Positions 31,713-41,241 are shown, counted from the first letter of the stretch. The stretch: DNA of 42,306 nt from JACQFZ01 sp045810625 (GCA_045810625.1 JBJMVQ010000032.1:1-42306), one strand, 5' to 3'. Numbers and translations: made by a program. The notes: generated from the sequence alone by a model not told the origin.

Positions 31713-33286
31713 AAGATCCGATAGTCCATGTCTGGGAAAATCGTGTCGCGTTCGGCAACGCCGCGTAGGTAGTTTTCGTCGTAGCGGTCGTTCTCCACCA
31801 TCCGCGCCAAACGATCGAAGCGGTGCAGATGGGTTTTGAACCGGCGCACGGCGTACTCCACGCTGGTTCCCGTCTTCATGATGAACGCCCAGTCGCTCGA
31901 TTGTGCGAGCAGCAGCTCCCGCGCGGCCTGATCGAGTGTCCAGCGCGTCAATCCGTCCGAATGCTGGAAGCGCCGCACGAGCGCGCTCATCCGGTTGGCG
32001 GCGGAGTGCAAATACGGGTAGATCCAATCGTTCGTGCCGTTCAGCCAGACTTCGTGAAAGCCGCCGGCGCCCCAGCTGCATTCAGGCGGCGCGGCCGGCT
32101 GCAGATCGCCGCCGAAGCGATCGAGGTACTCGGCCGGGGTGATGGTTTTGACGTCGTTCTGATCGAACGCGATCTTGCGCAACAAAAAATCGATCCATTG
32201 CGGACCTTCGAACCACCAATGCCCGAAGAGCTCGGCGTCGTACGGCGCGACGATGATCGGCGGGCGATCGAGCATCGATGTGAGCCATTCGACCTGGCGT
32301 TGGCGGTTGAACATGAAATTGCCCGCGTGCTCGGCGGCGCGCTCGCGCGCCCAGCCCGGATGGTACGGCTCTTTCCGATCGGTCTTGCCGGTGATGCGGT
32401 GATACTTGAGACCCGTGAAGGTCGGCACGCCGGCGTGATGCAGCCGCTCGATATGCGGTTCGTGCACGTCGAAGCCGGCGTCGCGGTAGAAATCGCGATA
32501 CACCGCGTCGCCCGGATAACCTTCTTCCGCGGACCAGACTTGCTTCGACGATTCGTAATCGCGCGCGAACGCGGCGGGGCCGCCCGGGGTGCGTACCGGG
32601 CGATGCACGCCGTACTTAGGGCGTGGATCCGCGTTCAACAATCCGTGCGTGTCGAGAATGAAATACTCGATGCCGAATTCGCGAAGCAACCGATCGACGC
32701 CCGGCGTGTAGCCGCATTCGGGCAACCAGATGCCGCGCGGGCGCCGCCCAAGGATGCGCTCGTGCGTGCGCACCGCCATCGAAAGCTGTGCATACAAACT
32801 CTCGGGGTTGACCGCGAGCAACGGGAAGTAACCGTGCGTCGCGCCGCATGTAATGATCTCGAGATGTCCCGCCTCCATCAGACGGCGAAATGCCTGCGTG
32901 ACGTCGCGCTGATCTTCGACGAAGCGGCTGCGCAAACGCTCGTAGAGGTGCGTGTAGAACGAAACGACGGGATGGAAATTCGGATCGCTCGCGGTGCGCG
33001 CGCGCTCCCCCGCCAGCGCTTCCAGACGTTCGTCCAAGTAGCGCGCGTAGCGCGCCTGCAGCAGCGGGTCCGTCATCATCGAGAGAAGCGGGGGCGTGAG
33101 CGACATCGTCATGCGAAAGTGAACGCCGCTTTTCGCGAGGCCTTCGAACACGTCGAGCAACGGAAGGTACGTCTCGGTCAGCGCCTCGAAGAACCAATCC
33201 TCTTCGAGGAAGCGTTCGTACTCCGGATGGCGCACGAACGGCAGATGCGCGTGCAGCACGACGGCGAGATAGCCTTTGGGATTCAA
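31694..33286 (-). CDS. GH57 1,4-alpha-glucan branching enzyme
   Basis: A 530-residue family 57 glycoside hydrolase with a DUF1957-type C-terminal part. It would introduce alpha-1,6 branches in glycogen. The nucleophile Glu is in RGIWLPECGYTPG, the acid/base Asp in VAPYDAELFGHWWFEGP, and the N-terminal HAHLPFVRHPEYE motif is the first conserved region. It starts at a TTG (33286) because no ATG precedes the conserved start GYLAVVLHAHLPF. It is the last gene of the glgA-DUF4912-GH57 minus-strand unit. No GH13 GlgB gene is in the window, so this may be the main branching enzyme. Confidence 0.87.
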   Translation of the reverse strand: MNPKGYLAVVLHAHLPFVRHPEYERFLEEDWFFEALTETYLPLLDVFEGLAKSGVHFRMTMSLTPPLLSMMTDPLLQARYARYLDERLEALAGERARTASDPNFHPVVSFYTHLYERLRSRFVEDQRDVTQAFRRLMEAGHLEIITCGATHGYFPLLAVNPESLYAQLSMAVRTHERILGRRPRGIWLPECGYTPGVDRLLREFGIEYFILDTHGLLNADPRPKYGVHRPVRTPGGPAAFARDYESSKQVWSAEEGYPGDAVYRDFYRDAGFDVHEPHIERLHHAGVPTFTGLKYHRITGKTDRKEPYHPGWARERAAEHAGNFMFNRQRQVEWLTSMLDRPPIIVAPYDAELFGHWWFEGPQWIDFLLRKIAFDQNDVKTITPAEYLDRFGGDLQPAAPPECSWGAGGFHEVWLNGTNDWIYPYLHSAANRMSALVRRFQHSDGLTRWTLDQAARELLLAQSSDWAFIMKTGTSVEYAVRRFKTHLHRFDRLARMVENDRYDENYLRGVAERDTIFPDMDYRIFQTRPV

Positions 33287-33323
33287 GCGATGGTTCCCGT
33301 TTTCGCCGGGCCGGCGAGACGCG

Positions 33324-34226
33324 TTACTGTTGTTTTCCGCGGCTGCTCACGCCACCGGGCCACTGCAGGCGCTCTTCCGGCGCGCCCGGTCCGGGCGCGC
33401 CGGGTGCGCCGACCGGACTGCCGGTCGATGCGAACCACTGATAGCGCCGGCCGGCGCCGACGACACCGCCCGCGCGGGCGTACATCGACGCAAACTCCTG
33501 CTCGCTCACCCACCAGCGGTGATCCGTGCGCGTCGAGGCATAAAGGCTCGGGAGCCGTGCGACGCTTTGGCCTTGCGCCGTGACGAAACTCCCGTCGCGG
33601 TAGTACCCGAGCTGCAACACGATGTCGCGTCCGCCGAGATTCTCATCCAGATGAAAATACCAATTGCCGCGGTTGGATCGCACCGGTATTTCTTCGTAGA
33701 CCTCCAGCGCATGCGCCGCAGCACGAGCCAGGCGCAGCTTGTAGTCGCCGCGTTGGTTTTCCTCGGGCCGCATCCACCAGTAGGCATAGAGAACTCCAGG
33801 TTTCTGTGGCAAGAGGCAAACCGCCGGTTCGGTCAGCTCGGGCAGTCGATCGATATCCTCCTGTAGATCGGTGACCGGCAGCGCGGTAGGGACACGGTGG
33901 ACCGGCGACGTCACGTACTTGGCGCTTTCGACCATCTCTTCGACGCTGACCGGCTCCGTCGTCACACTTGCCGGTTCACTCGGTGCCGCGGCCGCGACGC
34001 CGGCCGCGCGCTCGGTGCCGGCGATCCGGTGCGTGGGGGTTTTCGGCGGCGCGGACTTCGGCCGCGGTCGTGCACGACGCTCCACGCTAGGAGAGGGTGT
34101 TTCCGTCTTCGGCGCAGCGACCTCGCTCAGTGCTCTGAGCAGCTCGTCTTTCGACATGCGCGAGTAACCCTTGAGCCCTCGCGCCTTCGCCTGCGTGCGC
34201 AGATCCTTCAGCGTTTGCTCTTTCAT
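33324..34226 (-). CDS. DUF4912 protein with Rho_N/SAP-like N-terminus
   Basis: A 300-residue protein. Residues 1-35 look like a Rho N-terminal/SAP-type helix pair (MKEQTLKDLRTQAKARGLKG, then SKDELLRALSE). A Pro/Ala/Arg-rich linker follows, then DUF4912 at about 115-255 (VLYAYWWMRPEENQRGDYKL; GNWYFHLDENLGGRDIVLQL). The C-terminal tail is Gly/Pro-rich (GAPGAPGPGAPEE). DUF4912 looks like a carbohydrate-interacting beta-sandwich, and the protein lies between glgA and the GH57 branching enzyme gene. A scaffold or glucan-binding role is plausible but unproven. Confidence 0.78.
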   Translation of the reverse strand: MKEQTLKDLRTQAKARGLKGYSRMSKDELLRALSEVAAPKTETPSPSVERRARPRPKSAPPKTPTHRIAGTERAAGVAAAAPSEPASVTTEPVSVEEMVESAKYVTSPVHRVPTALPVTDLQEDIDRLPELTEPAVCLLPQKPGVLYAYWWMRPEENQRGDYKLRLARAAAHALEVYEEIPVRSNRGNWYFHLDENLGGRDIVLQLGYYRDGSFVTAQGQSVARLPSLYASTRTDHRWWVSEQEFASMYARAGGVVGAGRRYQWFASTGSPVGAPGAPGPGAPEERLQWPGGVSSRGKQQ

Positions 34227-34303
34227 CGTTCAGTGTCGTTCGTCGCCCCATCGTACCGCGCGAGGGACAAATGTAAAGCGCGAACAGGACTGCCGCGTCG
34301 ACT

Positions 34304-35782
34304 TCAACGGAGCACGCCGATCGCGCGAGCGTCTGCGACCGCACGTTCGTACAGGGCAGAATATTCACGCGCGCTTTTGTCCCAACTGAAATCCTGTGCC
34401 ATTCCGGTCGCAAGCACGCGCGCCCAGGTTGCGCTGTCCGCATACAGCCGCAGCGCCCGTTGCACCGCGTTCGTCAGCGCTGTCACACTCGCGTCTTGGA
34501 AAACGACACCGTTCGCGGTGCCGGCCGCAAGCGTTTCGGCGTTGATATCCACAACGGTGTCCGCCAGTCCGCCGACGTTGTGCACGATCGGCAAGGTCCC
34601 GTAGCGCAGGCTGTACATCTGGTTCAAGCCGCAGGGCTCGAAGCGCGACGGCATGAGAAACAGGTCGGCGCCGGCTTCGATCTGATGCGCGAGTGCTTCG
34701 TCGTAGGCGATGTGAGCGGCGAGTTGGCCGGGGTAGCGTTGTGCGAGGTCGCGCCACGCGTCCTCGTAGCTGCGCTCGCCGCTGCCAAGTAGCGCCATTT
34801 GCACGTCGTGGTGCGCGAGCGTCGGCCACGCGGCCAGGGCAAGATCGAAGCCTTTTTGCTCGACCAGGCGACCGATCATGCCGATCAAGGGGCGCTCGCG
34901 ATCGGTCGCGAGCCCGAGGCGTTCCTGCAGCGCGCGCTTGTTCGCGCGCTTGTCCGTGAGCGATTGCGCCGAATACGGTTGCGTGATGTACCGGTCGCAC
35001 GACGGATCCCACTCCGCGACATCGATTCCATTCAAGATGCCGCTCACGCGCTCGGCGCGATGGCGCAACAGCCCGTCGAGCCCGTAGCCGTAAGCGGGCG
35101 TCTGAATTTCGCGCGCGTAGGTTGGACTCACGGTGTTCACGCGCTCGGCGAACACGATGCCGCCTTTGATGAAGGAGAGCTGACCGTGGAACTCCAATGC
35201 GTGCATCGACCAGAGCGTGCGTGACAGACCGAGTGCGACGAAGGTTTCGCCGGGGAAAAGCCCCTGGTACGCGAGATTGTGGATCGTGAACACCGCTGCC
35301 GGACGTGTGTCGCTCAGCGAGAGCAAAGCGGGTATGAGTCCCGCTTGCCAGTCGTGGCAATGCACGATATCGGGTCGCCAATCAAGCCCGGCGCGCGCTT
35401 GTGCGAGCACGGCGGCGGCGTAACCGAGGAGCGCAAAGCGTTGGGCGTTATCCGGCCACGGCCGCCCCGCGTCATCGATATACGGATGACCTTCGCGATC
35501 GAACGCGGGCGGATGATCGAGTAGCCACGCAACGACACGACTTCCGGGCAGAGTCCCTTCCAGCACTGTGGCCGGGGTCGGTGCAAACGGCAATTGAATC
35601 TGCGCAATGGCGCGCAGGTTCGCGCCGGCCGCACGCTTCGCGTAAGGGTAAGCGGGCAAGAGCAGGCGGACATCGTGACCGAGTCTTTGCAGCGCAGGCG
35701 GGAGGCTTCCACATACATCGCCGAGGCCGCCGGTCTTGGCGAATGGATGTGCTTCGCCGGTAACAAAGAGCACTTTGTACAT
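34304..35782 (-). CDS. glgA: Glycogen synthase GlgA (GT5)
   Basis: A 492-residue ADP-glucose-dependent glycogen synthase that extends alpha-1,4 glucan chains. The ADP-glucose loop is K16-T-G-G-L20 in HPFAKTGGLGDVCGSL. The C-terminal nucleotide-binding motif is LMPSRFEPCGLNQMYSLRYG. I chose the ATG at 35782, which gives the standard start MYKVLFVTGEAHPF; the frame is open to 35956 in the glgC/glgA intergenic region. It diverges from glgC, with a palindrome at 35828-35847 between them. It is the first gene of the glgA-DUF4912-GH57 unit. Confidence 0.93.
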   Translation of the reverse strand: MYKVLFVTGEAHPFAKTGGLGDVCGSLPPALQRLGHDVRLLLPAYPYAKRAAGANLRAIAQIQLPFAPTPATVLEGTLPGSRVVAWLLDHPPAFDREGHPYIDDAGRPWPDNAQRFALLGYAAAVLAQARAGLDWRPDIVHCHDWQAGLIPALLSLSDTRPAAVFTIHNLAYQGLFPGETFVALGLSRTLWSMHALEFHGQLSFIKGGIVFAERVNTVSPTYAREIQTPAYGYGLDGLLRHRAERVSGILNGIDVAEWDPSCDRYITQPYSAQSLTDKRANKRALQERLGLATDRERPLIGMIGRLVEQKGFDLALAAWPTLAHHDVQMALLGSGERSYEDAWRDLAQRYPGQLAAHIAYDEALAHQIEAGADLFLMPSRFEPCGLNQMYSLRYGTLPIVHNVGGLADTVVDINAETLAAGTANGVVFQDASVTALTNAVQRALRLYADSATWARVLATGMAQDFSWDKSAREYSALYERAVADARAIGVLR

Positions 35783-35827
35783 ATGGTTGGTGGCTCGTTT
35801 TGCGCGCGTTATGGTAAATTCAAACGG

Positions 35828-35847
35828 CGCGACAAACGAGTGTCGCG
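35828..35847. promoter_or_regulatory. Dyad in the glgA/glgC intergenic region
   Basis: CGCGACA-AACGAG-TGTCGCG is a perfect 7-bp dyad 46 bp before the glgA ATG and about 195 bp before the glgC start, in the only shared control region of the two divergent units. It is a candidate operator; its binding protein is unknown. Confidence 0.4.
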
Positions 35848-36041
35848 TAGCAGTTTCCGTTCGCCAAACGAGGAACCGACCGTTCTCAACGCGAAGCGTG
35901 CGCAAGCTGAAGGCCGCGTGAACGGCTGAAGGAACACAGCCGCGACGCCATAGCACGGACCAGCGATACGGCGCCTAATGAAGACGGTCTGCGGAAGAAC
36001 GGCTTGAAAATCTCCGATAACAAATCAAAAGCGAGAACGCC

Positions 36042-37313
36042 GTGAGCCTCGTACACACCGAACGGTTCGTCAGCCGCCTCACGCGCAATACGCTCGCGCT
36101 CATCCTTGCCGGTGGCCGCGGCTCGCGGCTTCAGGATCTCACCCGCTGGCGCGCGAAACCCGCGGTTCCGTTCGGGGGTAAGTTTCGCATCATCGACTTC
36201 CCGCTCTCGAACTGTATCAACTCCGGCATCCGGCGGATCGGCGTGTTGACGCAATACAAGGCGCATTCGCTGATCCAACATATCCAGAAAGGCTGGGGCT
36301 TCCTGCGGGGCGAATTCGGCGAATTCGTCGAGCTGCTTCCCGCGCAGCAGCGCGTCGATCCGCCATCGTGGTACATCGGGACTGCGGACGCGGTCTACCA
36401 GAACATGGACATCATCCGCGGACATCATCCGGACTTCGTGCTGATCCTCGCGGGCGATCACATTTATAAAATGGATTACGGCCCGATGCTCGCGCGCCAC
36501 GTCGAGCGGCATGCCGATCTCACGGTCGGCTGCATCGAGGTGCCGTTCAGCGAAGCGCGCGATTTCGGTGTCGTCACGGCGAACCAGGACGGGCAAATCA
36601 CGGACTTCATCGAGAAGCCGAAAGAACCGAAGCCGATGCCTGGCAGTCAGGAATACGCGTATGCCTCGATGGGCATCTACGTGTTCACCACGCAATTCCT
36701 CTTCGACCGGCTGCAGCTCGACGCCGAAACGCCGAATTCTTCGCGCGATTTCGCGAAAGACATTATCCCGGCGGCGATACCCGACACGCGTGTGTTCGCT
36801 TACGGCTTTCAGGACGTGCTCAGCGGCCGGCGCGCGTACTGGCGCGATGTCGGCACGGTGGACGCCTTTTGGCAGGCGAATCTCGAGCTCGCCGACGCGG
36901 TGCCGGAGCTCAACCTGTACGACGACGAGTGGCCGATCTGGACCTATCAGGAGCAGCGTCCGCCGGCGAAGTTCATTTACGACCAGGAAGATCATCTCGG
37001 CATGGCGGTGAACTCGATGGTCTCGGGCGGTTGCATCATCAGCGGCGCGGTGGTGCGGCACTCGGTGCTGTTCTCGAACGTGCGCGTCGAGTCGCGCGCT
37101 TCGGTGACCGATGCGGTGGTGTTGCCGAACGTCGTGATCGAGCGCGACTGCCGGGTCCACCGCGCGGTGATCGATCAGGGATGCCGGTTGCCGGCCGGTA
37201 CGGTGGTCGGCGAATCGCCGCAGGACGACGCCCGCCGGTTTCATGTGACGCCGCGCGGCGTCGTGCTCGTGACGCCGGAGATGCTCGGACAGCAACGGCA
37301 GTATGACAGCTGA
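36042..37313 (+). CDS. glgC: Glucose-1-phosphate adenylyltransferase
   Basis: A 423-residue enzyme making ADP-glucose from glucose-1-phosphate and ATP, the committed step of glycogen synthesis. The allosteric/nucleotide start is ALILAGGRGSRLQDLTRWRA, followed by KPAVPFGGKFRIIDFPLSNC. The substrate region includes IIRGHHPDFVLILAGDHIYK and the C-terminal left-handed beta-helix. The start is a GTG after GCGAGAA. It diverges from glgA and overlaps the next GH57 gene by 11 bp. Confidence 0.94.
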   Translation: MSLVHTERFVSRLTRNTLALILAGGRGSRLQDLTRWRAKPAVPFGGKFRIIDFPLSNCINSGIRRIGVLTQYKAHSLIQHIQKGWGFLRGEFGEFVELLPAQQRVDPPSWYIGTADAVYQNMDIIRGHHPDFVLILAGDHIYKMDYGPMLARHVERHADLTVGCIEVPFSEARDFGVVTANQDGQITDFIEKPKEPKPMPGSQEYAYASMGIYVFTTQFLFDRLQLDAETPNSSRDFAKDIIPAAIPDTRVFAYGFQDVLSGRRAYWRDVGTVDAFWQANLELADAVPELNLYDDEWPIWTYQEQRPPAKFIYDQEDHLGMAVNSMVSGGCIISGAVVRHSVLFSNVRVESRASVTDAVVLPNVVIERDCRVHRAVIDQGCRLPAGTVVGESPQDDARRFHVTPRGVVLVTPEMLGQQRQYDS

Positions 37314-38994
37314 GCCGCGGCTCAAAGTCGTGCTGTGCTGGCACATGCACCAGCCGCAGTACCGCGATCTGATCAGCGGCGATTATCAGCTGCCCTGGGT
37401 CTACCTGCACGCGATCAAAGACTACGTCGACATGGTGGCGCACTTCGAGGCGCACCCGAAGGCGCGTGGGGTCGTGAACTTCGCGCCGATTTTGCTCGAG
37501 CAGATCGCCGACTACGCAGCGCAGATTCACGGCTTTCTCACCAACAGCCTGGCGATTCGCGATCCGATACTCGCGGCACTCGGGCAGCCGGCGCTGCCCA
37601 TCGACGCCGAGTCGCGCGTGCCGCTGATCAAGGCCTGCTTGCGTGCGAACGAGTCGCGCATGATCGAGCGCTTTCCGGTGTATGGGCATCTCGCCAATTT
37701 GGCGCGCTGGGTGATCGAGCATCCACCGGGTGCGGTTTACCTGCAGGAGCAGTTCCTGAGCGATCTCATCGTTTGGTATCACCTGGCCTGGCTCGGTGAA
37801 ACGGTGCGCCGCGGCGACGTCCGCGTGCGCCGGTTGATCGACAAGGGCGCCGGCTACACGCTGCACGATCGCCGCGAGCTGCTCGGAATCATCGATGAGC
37901 TGCTGCGTGGCGTGATCGGCCGATATCGAGCGCTTGCCGACGCCGGCCGCATCGAGATTTCCGTCACGCCTTACGCGCATCCGATTCTGCCGTTGATGCT
38001 CGATCTCGGCTGCGCGGCCGATGCCATGCCGGATGCGCCGCTTCCGGCGCTGGAACGCTACCCGAACGGCGAAGCGCGCGCGCAATGGCATCTGCGAAAG
38101 GGCGCCGATACGTTCGCGCATCATTTCGGCCGCGCCGCGCGCGGCTGCTGGCCCGCGGAAGGCGCGGTGAGCACGCCCGCGCTTCAGTTCATCGCGCGCG
38201 CGTCGTACGTTTGGGCGGCGAGCGGGGAGGGCGTATTGAAGCATACGCTCGCGCGCGCCAAGCAATCGCTCGACGGTCCGAAGCACGATTGGCTGTATCG
38301 GCGCTACGCGGGCCCCGACGGGATCAGTGTGTTCTTCCGCGACGACAGTCTCTCCGATCTCATCGGCTTCAGCTACGCGAACTGGCACGCGGACGACGCG
38401 GTGAACAACTTCGTGCATCACCTGGAACAGATCGCTGCGCACGCGCGGCCCGAGCACGTCGTGAGCATCATTCTCGACGGCGAGAACGCGTGGGAACACT
38501 ACCCCGAAAACGGTTTTCATTTTCTGAACGCGCTCTATGCACGGTTGTCGGAGCATCCACGCATCGAAATGACGACGTTCGCCGATTGTCTCAATCTTGA
38601 ATCGAAGCCGCTGCCGCCGGTCGTGGCCGGCAGCTGGGTTTACGGGACGTTATCGACCTGGATCGGCAGTACGGACAAGAACCGCGGTTGGGACATGCTC
38701 GGCGAGGCCGCGCGCGCGTTCGAAGCGGCACGAGCGCACACCGAAGCGGCCGGGCGCCTCGCGCGAGCGGAGGAACAACTTGCGGTGTGCGAAGGCTCGG
38801 ATTGGTTCTGGTGGTTTGGCGATTACAACCCCGCGATCACGGTCAGCGACTTCGAGCGGCTGTATCGGCGGCATCTGACCAATCTCTATCAGTTGCTCGG
38901 TGTCGAGCCGCCGCAATATCTTTCGAGCGTATTCACGCGTGGCGCGGGTTTGCCGTTGCACGGCGGCACGATGCGGCCCGGGCAAGCGACGTAG
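37303..38994 (+). CDS. GH57 glycoside hydrolase (alpha-amylase/amylopullulanase-like)
   Basis: A 563-residue cytoplasmic family 57 enzyme of a different branch from the 31694-33286 enzyme. Region 1 is VVLCWHMHQPQYRD. The nucleophile Glu is in GCWPAEGAVSTPAL, the acid/base Asp in SIILDGENAWEHYPENGFHF, and NFAPILLEQIADYA is also typical. It probably cuts alpha-1,4 (or 1,6) bonds of glycogen or maltooligosaccharides. It is translationally coupled to glgC by overlap, and malQ follows after 326 bp. No signal peptide is present. Confidence 0.85.
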   Translation: MTAEPRLKVVLCWHMHQPQYRDLISGDYQLPWVYLHAIKDYVDMVAHFEAHPKARGVVNFAPILLEQIADYAAQIHGFLTNSLAIRDPILAALGQPALPIDAESRVPLIKACLRANESRMIERFPVYGHLANLARWVIEHPPGAVYLQEQFLSDLIVWYHLAWLGETVRRGDVRVRRLIDKGAGYTLHDRRELLGIIDELLRGVIGRYRALADAGRIEISVTPYAHPILPLMLDLGCAADAMPDAPLPALERYPNGEARAQWHLRKGADTFAHHFGRAARGCWPAEGAVSTPALQFIARASYVWAASGEGVLKHTLARAKQSLDGPKHDWLYRRYAGPDGISVFFRDDSLSDLIGFSYANWHADDAVNNFVHHLEQIAAHARPEHVVSIILDGENAWEHYPENGFHFLNALYARLSEHPRIEMTTFADCLNLESKPLPPVVAGSWVYGTLSTWIGSTDKNRGWDMLGEAARAFEAARAHTEAAGRLARAEEQLAVCEGSDWFWWFGDYNPAITVSDFERLYRRHLTNLYQLLGVEPPQYLSSVFTRGAGLPLHGGTMRPGQAT

Positions 38995-39320
38995 CGATTC
39001 TTGGCCGCAAGCGGGGAATCGCGCGGATTCACGATCCGACCTGGGTAGACGCCGCGCGGAAGCGAGGTGTTCGCCAACCGGCCGGCTAAATGACTTTCGC
39101 TATCGCAGAGTAGGGCGATCGACGGGTTTACAGCGGAATATGAAATAGCCCAAACTTCTTGGGTGCAACATCGAGCGGCTATCGGTTCGACCGCGGTTAG
39201 AAGAAGACGGTCGATGGCGCACAAACCGCTCCCGGCTAAGAACAGATTGGCGCGGAATATCGTCGATCTGAATGTTGTCTCGGAACCGCCGGCTAATTCG
39301 GGCGGCACCCTTGGATCTTC
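38995..39320. other. Gene-free stretch between GH57 and malQ
   Basis: This 326-bp gap holds no supported gene. It contains two small stem-loops (CCCAA/TTGGG at 39149-39163 and CCGCC/GGCGG at 39286-39305) and two related CCGGCTAA stretches (near 39080 and 39289). It is long enough to hold a promoter for malQ, but I cannot point to one. Confidence 0.5.
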
Positions 39321-40784
39321 GTGGTGAAAACACTCTTCGATCAACGTCGTGCCGGCGTCTTGCTGCATCCCACTTCGTTTCCTCGCGGGACGTTCGGCGC
39401 GGACGGCATGCGCTTCCTGGGATTCATGCAAGCCGCCGGTCTGAGCGTGTGGCAGACACTCCCGATCGGTCCGACGCACGCCGACGGCTCGCCGTACCAT
39501 TCGCTGTCGGTGAACGCGATCGGTCCGCATCTGATCGATCTCGAAGCGTTGGTGCAAAAAGGCTGGCTCGCGCAAGCGCCGGCGGGAACGGATGCCGCGG
39601 CGCGGCGCGCCGCGATCGCACAGGCGTACGCGGCGTTCGCGCAGTGCGCGAGCGCCGAAGATCGCGCCGCTTTTGATGACTTCTATGAGCGCGAGCGCAG
39701 CTGGCTGCGCGAATATGCGCTGTACCAGGCGTTGCGCGAGGAACACGACCGTCGCGCGTGGTGGGAGTGGCCGCGCGAGCTGCGCGACCGCGACCGCAGC
39801 GCGCTCAGCGCCGCCGGAAATCGGTTGACCGCGTCATTGAAAACGATTTACTTCGAGCAGTTCATCGCTTCGAGTCAATGGCAGGAGCTGCGGCGCGAGG
39901 CACGCCGCCGGGACATTCTGCTCTTCGGCGACATGCCGATCTTCGTCGCCCACGATAGCGCCGAAGTATGGGCGCGTCGTGCGGCGTTCAAGCTCGACGA
40001 GAACGGGCAGCCGCGCGTCGTTGCCGGTGTTCCGCCGGACTATTTCTCGGAAACCGGACAGCGTTGGGGCAACCCGATATACGATTGGGATTACCTGCAG
40101 ACGCACGGCTTCGATTTCTGGCTCGCACGGCTCGCGACCGAATTCGCGCGTTTCGATATCGTTCGTGTGGATCATTTCCGCGGGTTCGAAGCGTGCTGGG
40201 AGATTCCCGCCGCCGACGATACCGCCGTCAACGGCCGTTGGGTAAAAGTTCCGGGCGCGCAGCTCTTCGAGGCGCTGCTCGCGCGCTTCGAACGGTTGCC
40301 GCTCGTTGCGGAAGACCTCGGTCTCATTACGCCGGAGGTGATTGCGCTGCGGCGGCGTTACGGGTTGCCCGGCATGACCGTGTTGCAGTTCGCGTTCGAC
40401 GGTGGTCCAACCAATCCGTATCTGCCGCACAATGTTGAGATCGATCAGGTCGTCTACACCGGCACGCACGACAACGACACGACACTCGGTTGGTTCGAAG
40501 GATTGCGGCCCGATCAGCAAAATCGCGTGCGCGAGTATCTGGGCAGCGGCGAACCGATGCCGTGGCTACTGATACGGGTCGCGCTGATGTCGGTGGGGCG
40601 CGTGGCGATCGTTCCGTTGCAGGACTATCTCGGCCTGGGGCGCGCACACCGCATGAACATGCCGGGCACGAGTCGGGGCAACTGGTCGTGGCGATTCGAC
40701 TGGTCGATGATCCCGAGCGATCTCGCGGGACGGGTGCGGCATTTGGTGGAGATGTATGGGAGGGGGGAGAAGAAAAAGGAGTAG
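39321..40784 (+). CDS. malQ: 4-alpha-glucanotransferase
   Basis: A 487-residue GH77 enzyme that moves alpha-1,4 glucan segments between chains and releases glucose. Motifs are GDMPIFVAHDSAEVWARR, GVPPDYFSETGQRWGNPIYD, the nucleophile region RVDHFRGFEACWEIPA, the acid/base VAEDLGLITPEV and the GTHDNDTTLGW region. The start is one of two adjacent GTG codons (39321 or 39324) after a GGA. It closes the alpha-glucan cluster, and its glucose product could be used by Glk. Confidence 0.94.
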   Translation: MVKTLFDQRRAGVLLHPTSFPRGTFGADGMRFLGFMQAAGLSVWQTLPIGPTHADGSPYHSLSVNAIGPHLIDLEALVQKGWLAQAPAGTDAAARRAAIAQAYAAFAQCASAEDRAAFDDFYERERSWLREYALYQALREEHDRRAWWEWPRELRDRDRSALSAAGNRLTASLKTIYFEQFIASSQWQELRREARRRDILLFGDMPIFVAHDSAEVWARRAAFKLDENGQPRVVAGVPPDYFSETGQRWGNPIYDWDYLQTHGFDFWLARLATEFARFDIVRVDHFRGFEACWEIPAADDTAVNGRWVKVPGAQLFEALLARFERLPLVAEDLGLITPEVIALRRRYGLPGMTVLQFAFDGGPTNPYLPHNVEIDQVVYTGTHDNDTTLGWFEGLRPDQQNRVREYLGSGEPMPWLLIRVALMSVGRVAIVPLQDYLGLGRAHRMNMPGTSRGNWSWRFDWSMIPSDLAGRVRHLVEMYGRGEKKKE

Positions 40785-40816
40785 TTCACGTTAGCAGCGC
40801 CGTTCGCCCTGACTGT

Positions 40817-40847
40817 GTAGCCCGGATGGAGCGAAGCGAAATCCGGG
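40817..40847 (+). repeat. GTAGCCCGGATGG repeat, copy 1
   Basis: A 31-bp unit with self-complementary ends (CCCGGAT / ATCCGGG) around GGAGCGAAGCGAA. Copies occur at 41211-41241 (one base different) and inverted at 41955-41985. Such units are common REP-like intergenic repeats. Confidence 0.8.
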
Positions 40848-40858
40848 ATCGCTTAGTT

Positions 40859-40881
40859 CCCTCTCCCTTTAAGGGAGAGGG
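40859..40881. terminator. CCCTCTCCC hairpin after malQ
   Basis: A perfect 11-bp stem (CCCTCTCCCTT / AAGGGAGAGGG) with a one-base centre, 75 bp after malQ. Similar hairpins stand at 41922-41944 and 42047-42069, so it is a repeat module that may also stop transcription. Confidence 0.5.
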
Positions 40882-40970
40882 CTAGGGTGAGGGTGGAAAG
40901 GCTGGAGCGCCCGACGGGCGCATCGGTCGAGTTTAATAAATTAACTTGTGGGTGGTTGACCCACGGCAAC

Positions 40971-41002
40971 CGACTTTTCTTTGCGCGGCCAAAGAAAAGT
41001 CG
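40971..41002. repeat. CGACTTTTCTTTG palindrome, left
   Basis: CGACTTTTCTTTG is mirrored by CAAAGAAAAGTCG at 40990-41002. The partner module on the right is at 41751-41786. This palindrome family is known as dispersed intergenic repeats in Proteobacteria. Confidence 0.75.
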
Positions 41003-41210
41003 GCAAAAGAAAGGCCGCCCCGGTCGCTGCGCCCGTACGAGAATCACGTGCGGGTCCCCTGCGCTCCTCACCGCTCCCGGATGCTCGACCAACTCGCCGA
41101 GCGCGTAAAAGCAACGCGCTTCGGGCTCGAACACGGTCGAGCGAAACCCACCGGGAACGGCTCCGGTGCTCGGCTTGCTCTACGGGGAGGAACGACAACT
41201 GCAACAGCAT

Positions 41211-41241
41211 GTAGCCCGGATGGAGCGAAGCGTAATCCGGG
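41211..41241 (+). repeat. GTAGCCCGGATGG repeat, copy 2
   Basis: The same 31-bp unit as 40817-40847 with one changed base (GCGTAATCC in place of GCGAAATCC). It lies in the core between the two arms. Confidence 0.8.

Noticed and set aside
31823..33583. 586-codon plus-strand frame opposite the GH57 branching enzyme
   Set aside because: The opposite strand encodes a clear GH57 enzyme with catalytic motifs. The plus-strand translation is Arg/Ala-rich with no family features.
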